A stretch of 64,000 nucleotides of DNA from Phycisphaeraceae bacterium (GTDB lineage Bacteria; Planctomycetota; Phycisphaerae; Phycisphaerales; UBA1924). Below the pieces are notes generated by a model that worked only from the letters and a program-made list of their open reading frames with translations, did not search any database and had not been told where the DNA came from. This document shows, in pieces, positions 27,884 to 36,007 of this stretch. Location: NCBI GenBank assembly GCA_026126305.1, contig JAHCJI010000002.1, forward strand, positions 233,073 to 297,072. Direction: 5' to 3'. Made by a program: the position numbers and the translations under genes. Every line of letters starts with the position of its first letter. The first letter of the stretch is position 1.

Positions 27884-28426
27884 TCAGGGGTGCATCGGAC
27901 GGAGTTTGCGCTGCGCCCGGGCCTGGTTCATGACCACCAATGCCGGTGGATGCTTGGCTATCAATCGCACCAGTTGTGTGGGGCTGACGCACAGCCGAGT
28001 GGCGGCCCGGCGCACGTCTAATCTGCAAGCCCAGAGAACATCCATGGCCTCGGCGAGCATGGTTGGGTAGTCGCGGTGGGTTGGGTTGATGGCGATGCGA
28101 CCGTCGCGGGTGCGTGCGATCCAAAGATCGCTGCGGGCGTCGCCGTCGGGCACGGCTCGCCGTTCGTGGGTGGCTAGTTCGAGTCGCAGGCGGCGTAAGG
28201 CCATGCGCTCGTTCTCGATCGGGCTGCGCCGCTCGGCGGCTTGGGCGCTCCGTCCTGTGGGCGTGTGGGTCAGGGTGACGGCCGTCTCGACCTTGTTGCG
28301 ATGCTGGCCGCCGGGCCCGCCCACGCGGCCGCGCTCGAGGCGGCATACGGCCAGGATGTCCTGGTCGGGCCAGGCTGCCGGGTGTGCGCTGCGATCCGCT
28401 CCGGCTGGTTGCTTGGCGTTCGTCAT
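27884..28426 (-). CDS. Release-factor-like protein with GGQ motif
   Basis: This 180-residue protein carries the RF-1 domain: the peptidyl-tRNA hydrolysis motif GGPGGQHRNK, then VETAVTLTHTPTGRSAQAAERRS. It lacks the codon-recognition domains of RF1 and RF2, so it should act in ribosome rescue rather than normal stop-codon reading. The C-terminal 60 residues are helical, with a possible helix-turn-helix (VRRAATRLCVSPTQLVRLIAKH) not found in ArfB. Its ATG overlaps the tsaD stop on the same strand (ATGA type), so it is the second gene of a pair transcribed from tsaD. It ends 12 bases from convergent nuoH. Confidence 0.8.
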   Translation of the reverse strand: MTNAKQPAGADRSAHPAAWPDQDILAVCRLERGRVGGPGGQHRNKVETAVTLTHTPTGRSAQAAERRSPIENERMALRRLRLELATHERRAVPDGDARSDLWIARTRDGRIAINPTHRDYPTMLAEAMDVLWACRLDVRRAATRLCVSPTQLVRLIAKHPPALVVMNQARAQRKLRPMHP

Positions 28427-29514
28427 AGGACGGTGTACACGGGGATATCACTGGAGGGGTGGGCCCGCAGCGTGAGTTCGTCAGCGTGGCCCGCCATCAG
28501 ACGGCGAGCGCCGAGTGCGGCGATCATGGCGGCGTTGTCCAGGCAATACTCCATCTTGGGTAATCGCAATTCCAGGCTTCGTTCGCCAGCAAGGGCGGCC
28601 AGCTCCTTTCGCAGGCGGCTGTTGGCGGTGACACCCCCGCCGGCAAGGATGCTCTGGCAGTGGATGCCGCCCTCGGCCAATGCTTCCAAGGCCCTGCCCA
28701 ACTTGAGCATGATGGCGTGGCACGCGGCACGCTGAAAACTTGCCGCCAGATCGCGCACTCGGGCCTCGGTCAGTGGTGGGGGGGCCGGCGGAGGTGGTGG
28801 GGCTGATGGCGAACGGCCGGGCCTCGTCGGCACGCCACGGACGGCGTACAGCACAGCGGTCTTGAGCCCGCTGAAGGAAAAATCCAGCGAACCGTCCTCG
28901 AGGCGGCTGACGGGAAACTGAGCGGCCCATGGGTCGGCCAACGGGTGCTGGGCAAGGGCGTCGAGCCGGGGGCCGCCGGGGTATGGCAGGCCCAGGATGG
29001 CGGCGGCCTTGTCGTAGGCCTCGCCGATGGCGTCGTCGCGTGTCGTGCCCAGACGTTGGGCCGCGATGGGGCTTGGCACGAGGTACATAGCCGTGTGCCC
29101 GCCGCTGACCACCAGGCCCAGGGCGGGCATGGGTGGGTCGTGGTCGATGTCCAGTGTGCCGGCCAGGAGGTGGGCCTGCACATGGTCGACGCCTACGAGG
29201 GGCACGCCCAGAGCCAGGGCCGCCGCCTTGGCCGCGCTGACACCTACGAGCAGGCTGCCGATGAGTCCGGGGCGATGACCGACGGCGACGGCGTCGATCT
29301 CGCTCGCGCTGACGCCCGCATCGGCCAGGGCCTTGCGCAAGACTGGGATGATGCGTTCGACGTGGGCGCGGCCGGCGATCTCGGGCACGACCCCACCATA
29401 CCCCTCGTGGAGTTCCGTCTGGGTGGCAATGGCATTGCTGAGAACGTGCCGACCATCGCGCACGACGGCGCACGCGGTCTCGTCGCACGAGGTTTCGAAA
29501 CCCAGCGTCAGCAT
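28423..29514 (-). CDS. tsaD: tRNA threonylcarbamoyladenosine biosynthesis protein TsaD
   Basis: TsaD places the threonylcarbamoyl group on A37 of ANN-decoding tRNAs. This 363-residue protein has the ASKHA fold with GFETSCDETA at the N-terminus, the metal-binding HVQAH motif, SGGHT, YDKAAAILGLPYPGGP and FSFSGLKTA. A Pro-rich insertion (a run of Pro and Ala with PTRPGRSPSAPP) interrupts the region after FSGLKTA. The start ATG at 29514 is at the edge of the gene array and is 13 bases after the S41 protease gene. Its stop overlaps the start of the RF-like gene. Confidence 0.95.
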   Translation of the reverse strand: MLTLGFETSCDETACAVVRDGRHVLSNAIATQTELHEGYGGVVPEIAGRAHVERIIPVLRKALADAGVSASEIDAVAVGHRPGLIGSLLVGVSAAKAAALALGVPLVGVDHVQAHLLAGTLDIDHDPPMPALGLVVSGGHTAMYLVPSPIAAQRLGTTRDDAIGEAYDKAAAILGLPYPGGPRLDALAQHPLADPWAAQFPVSRLEDGSLDFSFSGLKTAVLYAVRGVPTRPGRSPSAPPPPPAPPPLTEARVRDLAASFQRAACHAIMLKLGRALEALAEGGIHCQSILAGGGVTANSRLRKELAALAGERSLELRLPKMEYCLDNAAMIAALGARRLMAGHADELTLRAHPSSDIPVYTVL

Positions 29515-29527
29515 GACTCGATTGTTC

Positions 29528-31045
29528 TCATGCAGGTTCTTTGGAACGTTCGAGGATTTCCTGCCGAAGTCGCCGGGCCTCTTCTTCGAGCCGCTCGTGC
29601 TCTGCCCGGAGGCGTTCGATGGCTCGCTCGAGTTGGAGGAGCGTCATCTTGTCTTCGTTGGCCATCGGGTCGGCACCAACGCGGGGCCATTGGCCCGTGC
29701 GCAGGCGACCGGCCAACGCGGCGTGAGCGGCGGAAAGTTGCGGGTCTCCCAGGGCGTTCAGCAGCATGGATGTGTCGGCCCAATCGCTGCGATCGATGCC
29801 GCCATCGACTTCGGCTCCGCCGACCTCGTTCAGCCTGGCATAGAGCTCGGCCAGTCGCAGAACATCGCTCTCTTCGAGCATGACGTGCGAGCCCTCGCTG
29901 GGGTCGACTCCCCAGACAGCCGACTCGGCCGTGCGTTGCAGGTTGCGTCCGCTGGGCAAGAGGTAGTGGGCTTCGGTGAGTTTGAGCGTGCCGCCGTCGG
30001 GCAGGGTGTAGACGGCCTGAACGCTGGCCTTTCCAAAGGTGCGTGTGCCCACGGCTCGGGCGTCTTGCAGCCGTTCGACGATCGCACCGGCGACGATCTC
30101 CGAACCCGAAGCGCTGGCACCATCGATGAGCACGACGATGGGCCCATCGAAGGCAACGCCTCGGTTGGCATCCATCGTCACCGTGGGTATCGCCCGGCCC
30201 TGGGTGCGGACAACCACGCCGCCGTCGAGGAACAAATCGGCCACGCCGACGGCTTCGTGGATGGCACCTCCCGGATTCTGCCGCAGGTCGAGCACCAGCC
30301 CATGCAGCGCACCGGCCTGCTGACGGGCGAGTTCGATGGCACGAAGCGTGCCCTGGGCCGTGCCGTCCACGAACTGGCTCAGTCGGATGTAACCGATGCC
30401 CAACTGCGGGTCGAGCGCGTGCCACCATGTTCCGTTGTCGTCGATGCGTCGCAGGCCCCGGATGGATTCGGCGCGGATATCGCCACGGACGATGGTGATC
30501 TCGATGCTCCGGCCGCCGCGATCGACCGTGAGCACGACCGCTTCGCCCCGGGGCCCCGCGATGAGGCCCGCGACGGCCTCGGTGTCCAGGGGACGCGTGT
30601 CGTGGCCGTTGACGGCGACGATACGGTCCCCGGGTTTGACACCCGCCCGGACGGCCGGCCCGCCCGCGGCCAGCGACACGATGGTCACCAGCCCATCGCG
30701 GCGCAGTAACTGCACGCCGATGCCAACATAATCGGCTCCGATGATTTGTCGGCGGAACTGTTCTGCGACGGCTGGGGGGACATAGACGCTGTTGGGATCT
30801 TGGAGGCTCTCGAGCATGCCCGCGATGGCGGCTCGCGAGAGTTCATCGGGGTCGGTGGGCTCGACATAAGCGCGTTGGATGATGTCCAGGACTGTGGCGG
30901 CCTGCGCGAATTGCCCGAGCCCGAGCATCCACGAACGCACTACCAGCAGCGAGGCCGAGACGGCCAGCAGGAGCGTAACCACCAGAAGGAAGCGCCCCGG
31001 TCCCCAAAACGGTCCGCCGGGCTTGCCTTGGGCAACTATCGCCAT
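29528..31045 (-). CDS. S41 carboxyl-terminal processing protease
   Basis: This 505-residue protease has one N-terminal membrane helix (about residues 17-40), a PDZ domain (about 105-185, with VGIGVQLL and GVKPGDRIVAVNG) and the S41 core. VLDLRQNPGGAIHEAV is at about 251-266, the serine cluster DGASASGSE at 308-316 and the catalytic lysine in RTFGKASVQ (Lys339). The C-terminus ends in a coiled coil of Glu/Arg. It should sit in the periplasm and cut proteins near their C-termini. The start at 31045 is chosen over 31231 because the longer frame runs into the divergent hflX. Confidence 0.93.
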   Translation of the reverse strand: MAIVAQGKPGGPFWGPGRFLLVVTLLLAVSASLLVVRSWMLGLGQFAQAATVLDIIQRAYVEPTDPDELSRAAIAGMLESLQDPNSVYVPPAVAEQFRRQIIGADYVGIGVQLLRRDGLVTIVSLAAGGPAVRAGVKPGDRIVAVNGHDTRPLDTEAVAGLIAGPRGEAVVLTVDRGGRSIEITIVRGDIRAESIRGLRRIDDNGTWWHALDPQLGIGYIRLSQFVDGTAQGTLRAIELARQQAGALHGLVLDLRQNPGGAIHEAVGVADLFLDGGVVVRTQGRAIPTVTMDANRGVAFDGPIVVLIDGASASGSEIVAGAIVERLQDARAVGTRTFGKASVQAVYTLPDGGTLKLTEAHYLLPSGRNLQRTAESAVWGVDPSEGSHVMLEESDVLRLAELYARLNEVGGAEVDGGIDRSDWADTSMLLNALGDPQLSAAHAALAGRLRTGQWPRVGADPMANEDKMTLLQLERAIERLRAEHERLEEEARRLRQEILERSKEPA

Positions 31046-31148
31046 ACTAGCGTCCCGTTCGCCATCGTTGCCACCGTACAATCCATAGGCGTTCACGATA
31101 CGCCTACCAACTCTAACCGGCGAGCCCAGGCCCCCACGACGTAATCCG

Positions 31149-32537
31149 ATGCCCCCCAGTAAAGAACGAACCTCCATCGAAGTCCGGGCCGAACGCGCCG
31201 TCCTGGCCGCCGTCCGGCTGCCCGATTCCACCTATGACCCGGCCGATCCCTTTGGCGAGTTGAAGGCCTTGGCCGAGCAAGCGGGCGCGGTGGTGGTGGG
31301 GGAACTGGAGCAGCGTCTGTCGCGTCCCCAGGCCGGCACGTACATGGGCAAGGGCAAGGTCGAGGAACTCAAGGCCCTGTGCGAAGCGCTCGGTGCGACG
31401 ACCATCATTTTCGACCACGAACTCAGCCCCGCGCAGATATCGAGCATCGAGCGAACCACCGAACGCAAGGTGCTCGACCGCAGCGAACTGATCCTGGACA
31501 TCTTCGCCAGCCGCGCCACCACCTACGAGGCCAAACTCCAGGTCGAACTGGCCCAGCTTGAATATACCTACCCCCGCCTGCGTGCCATGTGGGACCACCT
31601 CGAACGCATTGTGGGCACCGGGGGCATCGGCGGCGTGGGCACCCGCGGGCCCGGCGAGCAGCAGTTGGAGATCGACCGTCGTCTCGTCCAGCGCCGCAGG
31701 CTGGAACTCGAGCGGGAGCTCAAACAGGTCCAGGAACGCAAACGCCGCGCCGTGCGCCAGCGCAACGCCGAGCGATTTACGGTGGGCTTGGTGGGCTACA
31801 CCAATGCGGGCAAGAGCACGTTGTTCAATACGCTGACCGAGGGTGGCGCGTATGCCGACGACCGGGTGTTCGCGACGCTCATGACACGCACCCGCGCCTG
31901 GGACCTTGGCGGCGGGCTGGAAGTCATGCTCAGCGACACCGTGGGCTTCGTTCGAGACCTGCCCCACCGCCTCATCGCATCCTTCCGCGCGACACTGGAA
32001 GAGGCTACCCACGCCGACGTCCTCATCGTCGTGCTCGATGTCGCAGATTCGGCCTGCGAACTCCAGTACCAGACCGTCATGAAGACCCTCGACGACCTGG
32101 ACGAGCAGACCGCCAAGGCCGAAGACGCGAGCGACTGGTCGCCCCCCACACGCGTGCTGGTGCTCAACAAGATCGACCGGCTCAAGGATAACCGCGAGTT
32201 GCTGGTGTGGCAGCAGCGTCTGCCAGACGCCATCCCACTGTGCGCTTTGCCCGCAACGTCCGAGGAGCCGCGGCCCGGCCAGCAGCGCCTGATCCAGCGG
32301 GTTCGCCGCCTGGCCCAGGGGGACACGCACACGATGACGCTTCGGATCGAACTGTCCAACGATCGGGCCATCCACCTGATCGAGACCCAGGGAGAAGTGC
32401 TCGAGCGCGAGTATGAGCATGGCACCGTCGCCATCCGGGCCAACCTGAGCGACCGCATCCTTCGTCAGCTCCGCGCCCTGGGCGTGCGCACGCCGGATGC
32501 AGGAAACGCCGTCCGCGCGGGGTGGAAGGGTCGGTAA
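31149..32537 (+). CDS. hflX: Ribosome-associated GTPase HflX
   Basis: HflX splits stalled 70S ribosomes under stress. This 462-residue protein has the N-terminal glycine-rich substrate domain (GTYMGKGKVEELK, IFDHELSPAQ), a coiled linker with the GPGEQQLEIDRR motif, and the GTPase with G1 GYTNAGKSTL, a G2/G3 region with FATLMTRT and DTVGFVRDLPH, and G4 NKID. The ATG is 104 bases from the divergent S41 start. With tsaD, the RF-like protein and the S41 protease it makes a small cluster around ribosome rescue. Confidence 0.96.
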   Translation: MPPSKERTSIEVRAERAVLAAVRLPDSTYDPADPFGELKALAEQAGAVVVGELEQRLSRPQAGTYMGKGKVEELKALCEALGATTIIFDHELSPAQISSIERTTERKVLDRSELILDIFASRATTYEAKLQVELAQLEYTYPRLRAMWDHLERIVGTGGIGGVGTRGPGEQQLEIDRRLVQRRRLELERELKQVQERKRRAVRQRNAERFTVGLVGYTNAGKSTLFNTLTEGGAYADDRVFATLMTRTRAWDLGGGLEVMLSDTVGFVRDLPHRLIASFRATLEEATHADVLIVVLDVADSACELQYQTVMKTLDDLDEQTAKAEDASDWSPPTRVLVLNKIDRLKDNRELLVWQQRLPDAIPLCALPATSEEPRPGQQRLIQRVRRLAQGDTHTMTLRIELSNDRAIHLIETQGEVLEREYEHGTVAIRANLSDRILRQLRALGVRTPDAGNAVRAGWKGR

Positions 32538-32599
32538 TCGCGAGGGAGTGCTCACTTGAGATCTTCGAGCGACTCCTGCTGCAAGCTATGGATTCGCAT

Positions 32600-33163
32600 T
32601 CAATCCTTGCTGCTTCGTGACCACACCCACCCGCACTCCGGGCAACGCATCGAGCCGTCGGCGTCGGGCTGGGTCCCCATGAGGCTGTAGTCGCACCGCC
32701 CGCAAGCGGCGATGGCACCCACGCGCCAGGCGCTGGCGCACTCGGGGCAAATGGTCAGCCCATAGGCACCGCTTGGCACTCCCGCGATGCCATAGCCGCA
32801 ACTGGGACAGGTGCCACCGGCGGCCATGGCGCGGGCGGCGTGTCGGCGACCGGGGCCAGACCAGTGCCAATGGTGGATTTGGTGTAGCACAAACCAAGCG
32901 CCAATTAAAGCGACAAAGATTATAATTGGTGTCGATCTCGCATGATTGTAATATACAAGACTAAACAACGTTATGATTATGATCGAAGACGCTAGAATGC
33001 ATAGTTCTCCAAGGCTGCTCAAGATCATCCATCGCTTAGCATCCGGGCTCAGGAGCGTCTCTGGCGGTACCTTCCAAGGCCATCTTGGTGCAGGGGTGAT
33101 TTCCGGCACCGCCTGCACGTGCTTCCCGCGTTCATCGACAATATAAGCATCGGCAATGGCCAT
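32600..33163 (-). CDS. Membrane protein with two zinc ribbons, function unknown
   Basis: This 187-residue protein has an N-terminal cytoplasmic segment, two membrane helices (about residues 46-66 and 78-96), then two zinc ribbons in tandem: CPSCGYG/CPEC at about 118-140 and CGRCDYS/CPECGW at 152-178. The gene is richer in A and T in its membrane part (about 32880-33010, with runs such as ttataatt) than its neighbours. It lies ten bases from the cystathionine beta-synthase stop and on the same strand. The repeated ribbon type links it to 6808-7473. No function can be assigned. Confidence 0.65.
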   Translation of the reverse strand: MAIADAYIVDERGKHVQAVPEITPAPRWPWKVPPETLLSPDAKRWMILSSLGELCILASSIIIITLFSLVYYNHARSTPIIIFVALIGAWFVLHQIHHWHWSGPGRRHAARAMAAGGTCPSCGYGIAGVPSGAYGLTICPECASAWRVGAIAACGRCDYSLMGTQPDADGSMRCPECGWVWSRSSKD

Positions 33164-33172
33164 CGATTGCCC

Positions 33173-34591
33173 TTACGCCCCCGCGTGCTGCAACCCACTC
33201 ATGGCGGTGTTGCCGCTCATTCGGGCCAGGTGCTCGATGAGGTCGATCTCGCTGAGCACGCCCACGATCTTGCCCTCGCTGACGACGATGGCGGCCTGCT
33301 GGGCGCCGAAGACGCCGTACAACTCTTCGACGCGGGCCGAGGGGCCCAGGATGCCGCCGATCTGGGTCTCGATGGCGCGCACGGGGGTGTCGATGGAGAC
33401 CTCCTGGCGTTGCAACCCGCGAAGGATGTCGATCTCGTGGACCATGCCCAGGGGCTTGCCGGCCTCGTCGGTGACGGGCGCCTGGCTGATGCCGTGGCGT
33501 CGCATGAGGTCGATTACCGCGCGCAGGGGCGTATCTTCGTGGACGGTGATGACCTTGGCCGAGTGGTCGATGAGATCGCCGATGACACCAAGCCCGCGTG
33601 GCTTCTCGAGGAAGCCGTGCATCTTCATCCACTCATCGTTGAGGTACTTGGTGACGTAGCGTGTGCCGCTGTCGGGGCAGATGGCAATAACGGACTTGCC
33701 TTGGCCAAGCCGCTTGGCCACTTCGACAGCCACATGCACCATGCCGCCCGATGACCCGCCGCAGAACAGCCCCTCTTCGCGGATCAGCCGTCGGGCCATG
33801 GTGAAGCACTCATAGTCGCTGACCTGGTGCATCTCGTCGACGACGCTGGGTTCGAACGCGCGGCAGACGATGTCCTCGCCCAGCCCCTCGACCTTGTAGA
33901 CATAGGGTGTGCTGGGCTCGCCCGTGTAGAAGATGCTGTAATGCACGCTGCCCAAAGGGTCGACGCCCACGATCAGCGTCTTGGCGGGCTTGTCCTTCTG
34001 CATCTTCTTGAAGTAGCGCCCGATGCCGCTGATGGTGCCACCCGTGCCCGTGCCCACGACGATGGCGTCGACGTTCCCGCCCTCGCTCTGCTCGTACAAC
34101 TCCGGGCCCGTGCTCATCTCGTGGGCCTCGATATTCCACTGGCTGTGGTACTGGTCGAGGTAGAACGACCCGGGCGTCTCGGCGGCGATCCGCTTGGCGA
34201 CGTTGACGTAGTGGTCGGGGCTGTCGCCCGGGACGTCGGTGGGGGTGATGATGACCTCGGCCCCAAAGGCCCGCAGCCCGTCGATCTTCTCCTTGCTCAT
34301 CTTGTCGGGCATGGTGAAGACCGCGCGGTAGCCCCGGGCCGCGGCGGCCATAGCCGCACCCATGCCCGTGTTGCCGCTGGTGTTCTCAACGATCGTGCCG
34401 CCTGGCCTCAGCAACCCTTCCTCCTCGGCCCGCTGGATGATGTGCCAGGCCATGCGGTCCTTGATGCTGCCCGCGGGGTTCATGAACTCGCACTTGGCGT
34501 ACACCGTGGCCGCCCCGGACGGCACGACCTTGTTCAGGCGGACCAGGGGCGTGCGGCCGATGGCGTCGAGGATGTTGTCGTAGGCGTGCAT
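33173..34591 (-). CDS. Cystathionine beta-synthase with CBS domain pair
   Basis: This 472-residue PLP enzyme joins homocysteine or O-acetylserine-type substrates to make cystathionine or cysteine. The PLP lysine is Lys44 in NPAGSIKDRM, and the substrate loop is in ENTSGNTGMG. The phosphate-binding glycine motif is VGTGTGGTISG. The C-terminal third (about 345-465) is two CBS motifs (VITVHEDTPLRAVIDLM and VLSEIDLIEHL). It is clearly not plain cysteine synthase because of the CBS pair. Likely regulation by a nucleotide such as SAM is by family. A 167-base region before it is shared with the divergent kinase gene. Confidence 0.93.
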   Translation of the reverse strand: MHAYDNILDAIGRTPLVRLNKVVPSGAATVYAKCEFMNPAGSIKDRMAWHIIQRAEEEGLLRPGGTIVENTSGNTGMGAAMAAAARGYRAVFTMPDKMSKEKIDGLRAFGAEVIITPTDVPGDSPDHYVNVAKRIAAETPGSFYLDQYHSQWNIEAHEMSTGPELYEQSEGGNVDAIVVGTGTGGTISGIGRYFKKMQKDKPAKTLIVGVDPLGSVHYSIFYTGEPSTPYVYKVEGLGEDIVCRAFEPSVVDEMHQVSDYECFTMARRLIREEGLFCGGSSGGMVHVAVEVAKRLGQGKSVIAICPDSGTRYVTKYLNDEWMKMHGFLEKPRGLGVIGDLIDHSAKVITVHEDTPLRAVIDLMRRHGISQAPVTDEAGKPLGMVHEIDILRGLQRQEVSIDTPVRAIETQIGGILGPSARVEELYGVFGAQQAAIVVSEGKIVGVLSEIDLIEHLARMSGNTAMSGLQHAGA

Positions 34592-34723
34592 GGGGTACTC
34601 CAGCGGTGGCGATGGGGCCGATCACAAGAGGGTAGGAAAACCGATCCCGACCGAGTGGCCTCCGCCCAGACGCGGGACCCGCTCGCCCGAGAACCGATCG
34701 AGGGATTTGGGGTTCCGCAGGGT

Positions 34724-34739
34724 ATTCGGCCGGCCGAAT
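34724..34739. promoter_or_regulatory. 16-bp perfect palindrome upstream of pfkB-like gene
   Basis: The sequence ATTCGGCCGGCCGAAT is its own reverse complement and ends 19 bases before the ATG of the kinase gene at 34759. It lies in the 167-base divergent region between the cystathionine beta-synthase and kinase genes. A palindrome this long and so close to a start could be an operator for a dimeric repressor, or an mRNA hairpin over the start. The T-run needed for termination is absent. Function is an inference. Confidence 0.4.
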
Positions 34740-34758
34740 CCTGCCGATACCATACATC

Positions 34759-35793
34759 ATGGCCAAGCCCGACGACCACGACCACGCCCACGCTCCCGCC
34801 CGTATCTTCACCCTCACTCTCAACCCCGCCATCGACATGGGGGTCTCGGTTGACAAGGTCGAGCCCGAACACAAACTCCGTTGCGGACCACCACGCCGCG
34901 AGCCGGGTGGTGGGGGCCTGAATGTGACCCGAGCAATAGCCGAACTTGGTGGCAAGTCCACCGCCGTCTTCCCCGCCGGAGGCAAGACCGGCGACCTGCT
35001 CAAGTTCCTGGTGGGCCACTATTGTGTCGGGATCGCCTGTGACCAAAGAGCCGTCCCGGTCATGGCGCCCACGCGCGAGAACGTCATCGTCACCGAGACA
35101 AGCACGGGCAACCAGTTCCGGTTCAACATGCCGGGCACCGAACTGTGCGACGAGGAAGCACAGGCGTGCCTCGAAGCATTGGCCGACGGCGTGAAGAACG
35201 TCGAGGGAGGCGGCCTGGCGGTCATCAGCGGCAGTCTGCCCCCGGGCGTCGAACCACCGTTCATCCGCACCATCATCGACCGGGTACGAGCGGTCGGTGG
35301 TCGTGTGGTGGTGGATTGTTCCGGCGCGGCCCTGCGCGAGGCACTCGGCGCGGGCGTCTGCATGGTCAAGCCCAACCGACGCGAACTGGCCCAGACGCTC
35401 GGCGGCATCTCGCCCGACGAGTCCGACCCGGCCGTCGTCGGGTCCGCCGCCATGGACCTGGCGCGGAAGCACGGCGTGACCTACGTGCTCGTCAGCATGG
35501 GTGGCGACGGGGCCGTGCTGGCGATGAAGGACGGCTATGCCCATTGCCCAGCGCCAACGGTCGAGGTCTTGAGCGCCACCGGTTCCGGAGACTGCATGGT
35601 CGCCGCCGCGGTGCTGGCCATCGAGAGAGGCCGAGGGCCCGAAGAGATCTTGCGAGATGGTGTTGCCGCCGGTGCCGCCGCAGCCATGACCCCCGGCACC
35701 GAACTGCTCAAGCGGCCACAGTTCGAAAAGCTGCGAGACGCCATGCCCATGCCGAAGATGGTCCGGACCCGTGCCACCACGACAAAAGCATGA
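34759..35793 (+). CDS. PfkB-family sugar-phosphate kinase (1-phosphofructokinase/Pfk-2 type)
   Basis: This 344-residue kinase has the PfkB fold: TLTLNPAIDM near the N-terminus, PGGGGLNVTRAIAELGG (signature 1), VISGSLPPG, KPNRRELAQTLGG, and the catalytic aspartate in ATGSGDCMVAAAVLAIE (signature 2). TLTLNPA and KPN-x-x-E fit the 1-phosphofructokinase / tagatose-6-phosphate kinase / Pfk-2 branch. The N-terminus is Asp/His-rich before the fold begins. Its stop overlaps the start of the next small gene (ATGA), and a perfect palindrome lies just upstream. The substrate cannot be told from sequence alone. Confidence 0.87.
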   Translation: MAKPDDHDHAHAPARIFTLTLNPAIDMGVSVDKVEPEHKLRCGPPRREPGGGGLNVTRAIAELGGKSTAVFPAGGKTGDLLKFLVGHYCVGIACDQRAVPVMAPTRENVIVTETSTGNQFRFNMPGTELCDEEAQACLEALADGVKNVEGGGLAVISGSLPPGVEPPFIRTIIDRVRAVGGRVVVDCSGAALREALGAGVCMVKPNRRELAQTLGGISPDESDPAVVGSAAMDLARKHGVTYVLVSMGGDGAVLAMKDGYAHCPAPTVEVLSATGSGDCMVAAAVLAIERGRGPEEILRDGVAAGAAAAMTPGTELLKRPQFEKLRDAMPMPKMVRTRATTTKA

Positions 35794-36002
35794 ACCGTCA
35801 TCCTGACAAGCCGGGGCTCATGCGTTCTCTCGGTGCCTTTGTCGGTGAGATCATCAAGGCCGTCAAGAGCGATCCTGCGGCTTACAACGACAAGGCATCG
35901 AGAGATGTTTCCGATGATGAGGAGGTCGTCCTCCGACGAACGACGACGACGGTCGACGAGGTGCGCATCCGCAAGAGCGAATTGCCCCAGCGGCATGACT
36001 GA
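35790..36002 (+). CDS. Small protein coupled to PfkB-like kinase
   Basis: This 70-residue protein starts with ATG at 35790, overlapping the kinase stop by ATGA, so it is probably translated in step with the kinase. The N-terminal half is basic and amphipathic (FVGEIIKAVKSD) and the C-terminal half is charged (DDEEVVLRRTTTTVDEVRIRKSEL). No domain is recognised. It ends five bases from the convergent M32 peptidase. The overlap is the main reason for calling it. Confidence 0.5.
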   Translation: MNRHPDKPGLMRSLGAFVGEIIKAVKSDPAAYNDKASRDVSDDEEVVLRRTTTTVDEVRIRKSELPQRHD

Positions 36003-36007
36003 ACACC

